From NCBI GenBank assembly GCA_963772295.1, contig CAVYWO010000014.1, positions 1 to 64,000 on the forward strand: a DNA stretch of 64,000 bases. Direction: 5' to 3'. The position numbers and the translations under genes are program-made. Below the pieces are notes generated by a model. The model ran no database searches, was not told the origin of the DNA, and worked only from the letters and a program-made list of their open reading frames with translations. How positions within the stretch are numbered: position 1 is the stretch's first letter; each line of letters opens with the position of its first letter. Origin of the DNA: AP-15 sp963772295. Its GTDB lineage: Bacteria; Pseudomonadota; Alphaproteobacteria; ATCC43930; CGMCC-115725. This document shows positions 60,584 to 64,000 of this stretch, in pieces.

Positions 60584-60721
60584 GGGGAGGCGTACGAACT
60601 GCTCGCGCCGGTGTACGGCTGGTTCACGGAAGGCTTCGGGACAAAGGACCTGAAGGACGCCAAGGCGCTGCTCGATCAACTCGAAACATCGGGCGCATTG
60701 GCGCCGGCGGCACCCGCTTGA
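60584..60721 (+). pseudogene. ATPase/TPR-type (adenylate-cyclase-like) protein, C-terminal end, right part
   Basis: The frame reads GEAYELLAPVYGWFTEGFGT and KDLKDAKALLDQLETSG to a TGA at 60719-60721. LLAPVYGWFTEGFDT.DLKEAKALLDEL is the characteristic last motif of these large cyclase/ATPase regulators. It completes the fragment at 58235-58790 on the other side of the IS110 copy, with about 20 residues lost at the junction. Confidence 0.75.
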
Positions 60722-60764
60722 GCGATGTGCTGAAGGAGCATGGATCAGTGCTGCGCGATGCTCC

Positions 60765-60905
60765 CTCGCCCCGCTTCCGGGGAGAGGGGTGAAGGGCCTT
60801 TTGGCGAAATCAAAGCAGTCGCAAATAGCAGAGGAAGCTGACACCCTCACCCGGGATCCGCGCCGCGCGCGGATCCCGACCTTCCCCGCAAGCGGGGTGT
60901 GGTCA
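60765..60905. repeat. Composite intergenic palindromes
   Basis: Several hairpins in a row: CCCCG-CTTC-CGGGG near 60770-60785, CGGGATCCGCG / CGCGGATCCCG near 60853-60880, and CCCCGC-AAGC-GGGG near 60885-60900. The CACCCTCACCCGGGATCCGC layout is a common intergenic repeat in Alphaproteobacteria. Confidence 0.6.
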
Positions 60906-61007
60906 TTGGCGGCCGACGTTCCTTCGGCGGCTGGCACCAGGTGACAATTTCATCCGCTGACGTTCGGCCGGTTGCGGCTCTGGCGGCGGCCTGTTAGAGT
61001 GCGCGCG

Positions 61008-61052
61008 ATGTTCGGTATCGTGCAATCAGCGGCGTGGTGGCGGCCCGGCTGA
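61008..61052 (+). CDS. trpL: Tryptophan operon leader peptide
   Basis: A 14-codon frame reading MFGIVQSAAWWRPG with two adjacent Trp codons (TGG TGG, 61035-61040) near its end. It lies about 110 bases upstream of trpE(G) and is followed by overlapping complementary segments. This is the classic attenuation design: ribosome stalling at the Trp codons when charged tRNA-Trp is scarce lets transcription continue. Confidence 0.8.
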   Translation: MFGIVQSAAWWRPG

Positions 61053-61055
61053 ACG

Positions 61056-61110
61056 GGGCGGCCATCTTTGGGGTTTTGGTGGAGGCCGCCTCGGAATACC
61101 GGGGCGGCCT
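61056..61110 (+). terminator. trp attenuator (antiterminator/terminator hairpins)
   Basis: Segment 2, GGGCGGCC (61056-61063), can pair with segment 3, AGGCCGCC (61083-61090). Segment 3 can instead pair perfectly over 8 bp with segment 4, GGCGGCCT (61103-61110). Only a weak T tract (TTCGCAATTCT) follows the 3:4 hairpin. Mutually exclusive pairing just after trpL supports attenuation control. Confidence 0.72.
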
Positions 61111-61164
61111 TCGCAATTCTGCGCGGCGGACCCCCGGGAAGAGGCGAGATGCGAGAGGGTCTGC

Positions 61165-63321
61165 ATGAACAGCGAGAGCTATGTCACGAATGGCGGCGTC
61201 CGCGTTATGCGGGAGATCGAGAGCCGACCGTACCGCCCGGCCGACACGGCCCTTGCCGAAGCCCTCGACAGCCGGCGCGGCGTGCTGTTTTCGTCGAGCT
61301 TCGAGTTTCCCGGTCGCTATACGCGCTGGGACATGGGGTTTGTCGATCCGCCGCTCGTCTTCACAACGCGAGCGCGGCGCTATGCGATCGAAGCGCTGAA
61401 CCGCCGCGGCCGGGTGCTGCTGCCGGCGATCGCAGCGGCGCTCTCGGGCCTGCCGGCGGCGACGGTCGAGCGGTCGGGCGACGGCGTTTTGGGCGAGGTC
61501 GGCGAAGCGGAGCGGCGTTTTGCCGAAGAAGAGCGCAGCCGCCAGCCTTCGGTGTTTTCGGTGCTGCGCGCGCTGATCCGCCTCTTCGGCAGTGGGCAAG
61601 ACCAGCATCTCGGGTTCTACGGCGCGTTTGGCTACGATCTCGTCTTTCAATTCGAGCCGATGCCGCTCAAATTGCCCAGGCCCCTCGATCAGCGCGATCT
61701 CGTGCTCTATCTGCCCGACGAGATCCTCGTCGTCGACCATATGCGCCAGCTCGCCGCGATCCATCGCTACGAATTCGAGGTCGGCGGCGAAACCACGGCG
61801 GGACTCGCCCGCGCCGGGGCCCCCGCCCCGTATCGCCCCGACCGGGCTCCGGCGGCAAAGCCCGCCGCAAGCGATCATGGGCCCGGCGAATATGTGGCCC
61901 TCGTCGAGCGCGCCCGGGATGCCTTTCGCCGCGGCGATCTGTTCGAGGTGGTCCTCGGGCAGCTGTTCGCCGAGCCTTGCCCGGACCCGCCGAGCGCCGT
62001 CTTCCAGCGGCTGCGCGCCGCCAATCCGGCGCCTTACGGCGCCTTGATCAATCTCGGAGACGGAGAATTTCTGGTCGCCGCCTCGCCCGAGATGTATGTG
62101 CGCGTCGAGGGCCGTCGGATCGAAACCTGCCCGATCAGCGGCACGATCGCCCGCGGCCGGGACGCGGTCGAGGATGCCGCGCGCATTCGCGAGCTGTTGA
62201 ACTCGGCGAAGGACGAGAGCGAATTGACGATGTGCACCGATGTCGACCGCAACGACAAGTCGCGGGTGTCGACGCCGGGCAGCGTGCGGGTGATCGGCCG
62301 GCGCCAGATCGAGCTCTATTCCCGGCTGATCCATACCGTCGACCATGTCGAGGGCGAGTTGCGGCCGGAGTTCGATGCGCTCGACGGGTTTCTGAGCCAT
62401 GCCTGGGCGGTGACCGTGACCGGCGCGCCCAAGCTGTGGGCGATCCGATTTGTCGAGGACGCAGAACGCTCGGCCCGGCGCTGGTATGGCGGCGCCATCG
62501 GCCGCGTCACTTTCGACGGCAACATGAACACCGGCCTTACGCTGCGCACGATCCGGATGCAGGACGGCCTGGCCGAGGTGCGGGCCGGCGCCACCCTCCT
62601 TTACGACAGCGATCCGCAAGCCGAGGAAGCGGAGACGCGGTTGAAGGCGGCGGCGATGTTCGCCGCGATCCGCGGCGGCAGGGCGGCGGCGCCCGCGGCC
62701 GCAGCGCCGCCTGCGGCCGGCCTCGGCCGCCGGGTGCTCTTGGTCGACCACGAGGACTCGTTCGTCCACACGCTCGCCAATTATCTGCGGACGACCGGCG
62801 CCGAGGTCGTGACGATGCGGCCGGGGGTGGCGCGCGACGCGCTCGAGGCCGGGGCCCGCCCGGATCTCGTCGTGCTGTCGCCGGGGCCGGGCCGACCCGC
62901 CGATTTTGCCATGGCCGAGACCCTCGATCTCCTGGTCGGGCTGCGGCTGCCGATCTTTGGCGTGTGCCTCGGCCTGCAGGGGATCGTCGAGTATTTCGGC
63001 GGCGCGCTCGACCTGCTGGCGACGCCCTATCACGGCAAGGCGTCGCGCATCCGGGTGACGGGCGGCCGGCTGTTGCGCGGCCTGCCGGCCGAATTCGTCG
63101 TCGGCCGCTATCACTCGCTGCACGCGCGTCGCGATGAATTGCCGCCTTGTTTGTCGGTCACCGCGGAGACCCTGGACGGCGTGATCATGGCGATCGAGCA
63201 CAAGACCTTGCCGATCGCCGCGGTGCAATTTCACCCCGAATCGGTGATGACATTGCCCGCCGAGATCGGCATGCCGATCATCGAGACGGTGGTGGCGGAA
63301 CTGGAAACGGCGCCGGCCTGA
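61165..63321 (+). CDS. trpE: Fused anthranilate synthase TrpE-TrpG
   Basis: A 718-residue fusion catalysing chorismate plus glutamine to anthranilate. Residues 1-500 are the TrpE (component I) part: FYGAFGYDLVFQFEP, IETCPISGTIARGRDAVEDA, TDVDRNDKSRV, and the C-terminal GGAIGRVTFDGNMNTGL. After an Ala/Pro linker, residues 525-718 are the glutamine amidotransferase: LVDHEDSFVHTLANYLRTTG, LSPGPGRP, nucleophile Cys in FGVCLGLQGIVEYFG, and AVQFHPESVM. This fusion is typical of rhizobia and Azospirillum. Controlled by the leader peptide upstream. Confidence 0.95.
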   Translation: MNSESYVTNGGVRVMREIESRPYRPADTALAEALDSRRGVLFSSSFEFPGRYTRWDMGFVDPPLVFTTRARRYAIEALNRRGRVLLPAIAAALSGLPAATVERSGDGVLGEVGEAERRFAEEERSRQPSVFSVLRALIRLFGSGQDQHLGFYGAFGYDLVFQFEPMPLKLPRPLDQRDLVLYLPDEILVVDHMRQLAAIHRYEFEVGGETTAGLARAGAPAPYRPDRAPAAKPAASDHGPGEYVALVERARDAFRRGDLFEVVLGQLFAEPCPDPPSAVFQRLRAANPAPYGALINLGDGEFLVAASPEMYVRVEGRRIETCPISGTIARGRDAVEDAARIRELLNSAKDESELTMCTDVDRNDKSRVSTPGSVRVIGRRQIELYSRLIHTVDHVEGELRPEFDALDGFLSHAWAVTVTGAPKLWAIRFVEDAERSARRWYGGAIGRVTFDGNMNTGLTLRTIRMQDGLAEVRAGATLLYDSDPQAEEAETRLKAAAMFAAIRGGRAAAPAAAAPPAAGLGRRVLLVDHEDSFVHTLANYLRTTGAEVVTMRPGVARDALEAGARPDLVVLSPGPGRPADFAMAETLDLLVGLRLPIFGVCLGLQGIVEYFGGALDLLATPYHGKASRIRVTGGRLLRGLPAEFVVGRYHSLHARRDELPPCLSVTAETLDGVIMAIEHKTLPIAAVQFHPESVMTLPAEIGMPIIETVVAELETAPA

Positions 63322-63336
63322 GCTCGGGCAGCTGCC

Positions 63337-64000
63337 TCAGAACATCCGGTCGAGCGCTTCGTGACGGATGTCGACCGGAAACTGCCGCCGCAGGCCGCGG
63401 GTGAATTCGGCGGCAAGGTCGAATTCGAGATCGGCGGTCAGCGCCTGCGACAGTTCGGCGGTGGCGGCTTTGGCCGTTGGCCCCTCGCCCGGGGGGCGGA
63501 TCGCGACCAGCTGCGCGACATGGGCGCCGGTCGCGTTGGTCGAGGTGACGACGCCGCCCGGTGCCGCGGCGAAGAGCTTGGCGACAAGGTCCGGCGGCAC
63601 CGGCGTCCCGGTGCTGCCGCTGCGCCGCAGCGGCGGCGAGGTCTCGACCTTGAGGCCCTTGGCGTTGGCCGCGGTGACGAGTTGCGTTCCCGGGGTGACC
63701 GATTGGGCGAGGGCCGCGGCTTCCCCGGCGACCGCGGCGGCGCGTTTCTCGGCCTGCCAGGCGGTGACCGCCTCGGGTTTGACAGCGGCGAGCGGCTTGA
63801 TCGTGGGCGGGGTCACCTTGTCGGTCCGCAGCACGTAGAGGCTGTTGTCGTTGCTCTCGGTCACCCGGCTGATCTGCCCTTCCTCGGTGGCAAAACCGAG
63901 CTTCGCCACCTCGGCCGGCGCGATCGGCAAGGCCACAACCTTGCCGTCGGGGCCCTGGCCATGCTCGTCGATCGCGGCGACGACGGTCTTCTTCAGCCCG
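63337..64000 (-). CDS. PpiD-like peptidyl-prolyl isomerase, C-terminal part (5' outside window)
   Basis: The frame enters from the right edge (LKKTVVAAIDEHGQGPDGKV) and ends at 63337. It shows VAKLGFATEEGQISRVTESN, SLYVLRTDKVTPPTIKPLAA and the helical VTAWQAEKRAAAVAGEAAAL, as in the C-terminal SurA/PpiD-like region of inner-membrane-anchored periplasmic isomerases. In related genomes ppiD lies beside trpE, which fits. It converges on trpE(G) with 15 bases between. Only about 220 residues are visible. Confidence 0.75.
   Translation of the reverse strand, partial: GLKKTVVAAIDEHGQGPDGKVVALPIAPAEVAKLGFATEEGQISRVTESNDNSLYVLRTDKVTPPTIKPLAAVKPEAVTAWQAEKRAAAVAGEAAALAQSVTPGTQLVTAANAKGLKVETSPPLRRSGSTGTPVPPDLVAKLFAAAPGGVVTSTNATGAHVAQLVAIRPPGEGPTAKAATAELSQALTADLEFDLAAEFTRGLRRQFPVDIRHEALDRMF

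Noticed and set aside
58830..60653. Plus-strand 607-codon frame across the IS110 element
   Set aside because: Antisense to the transposase, which carries all DEDD residues.
60994..63234. Minus-strand frame of 746 codons opposite trpE(G)
   Set aside because: A shadow of the high-GC trpE(G) gene, with His/Arg/Gln-rich low-complexity sequence and no family match.
1..64000. CRISPR arrays, rRNA and tRNA genes
   Set aside because: No regularly spaced repeats and no cloverleaf or rRNA-like segments were noticed on reading; a dedicated tRNA scan was not possible.

Overview
The window is high-GC DNA that looks alphaproteobacterial, probably Rhodospirillales-like. Signs of this are a fused TrpE-TrpG anthranilate synthase, an LdtR-type MarR regulator, a KorAB 2-oxoacid:ferredoxin oxidoreductase, a TPP-riboswitch-controlled thiC, and interspersed palindromes of the CCCCGGA-loop-TCCGGGG kind. 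No rRNA, tRNA or CRISPR array was seen.

Layout. 1-2.8 kb: three overlapping tyrosine recombinases, i.e. a recombinase-in-trio (RIT) element whose left end is cut off by the window. 2.8-7.2 kb: a scrapyard of P27-type terminase small-subunit pieces in both orientations, a VapBC pair, a frameshifted mtgA, a group II intron fragment, an inverted and deleted copy of the 40.5-41.6 kb locus, and a second decayed toxin-antitoxin pair. 7.2-12.6 kb: korAB, an FAD/Fe-S oxidoreductase and pncC. 12.9-23.8 kb: a striking cluster of long TPR proteins carrying different catalytic C-termini (alpha/beta-hydrolase-like, sulfotransferase, GT8, GT-D-like plus a second P-loop-like domain), with an acyl-carrier-like protein and a lone low-GC sulfotransferase. 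23.9-30.7 kb: LigB-type dioxygenase, YdcF protein, a valine-catabolic trio (acyl-CoA dehydrogenase, HIBCH, HIBADH), LdtR-like regulator, TIGR01244 phosphatase-like protein and Nudix hydrolase. 30.9-38.5 kb: thiC with TPP riboswitch, a ppk2 gene split by an antisense group II intron, pyrF, glgC and a DUF2188-like protein. 38.6-41.7 kb: a CHASE2 adenylate/guanylate cyclase diverging from a DUF5681 gene.

41.7-52.5 kb is again accessory DNA. It holds two decayed copies of one terminase large subunit, both peppered with small palindromic insertions, a RusA-like nuclease, an intact IS630 element with TA target duplication, an MFS transporter, a cytochrome c, and many gene stumps. 52.5-57.8 kb: SBP56/methanethiol oxidase with its membrane partner, two pentapeptide-repeat proteins, an NAD(P)-binding protein and a secreted protein. 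58-60.7 kb: an IS110 element sitting inside an ATPase/TPR-type gene. 61-64 kb: a trp leader peptide and attenuator ahead of trpE(G), converging on the end of a PpiD-like isomerase.

How it fits together: housekeeping operons (thiamine, pyrimidine, tryptophan, valine breakdown, ferredoxin-linked carbon metabolism) alternate with phage and transposon debris. Many conserved genes carry one single-base frameshift (mtgA, HIBCH, SBP56, the ACP-like gene, TPR-GT8, a PIN toxin). This is either pseudogenisation or residual indel error in the assembly and must be settled before those genes are called dead.
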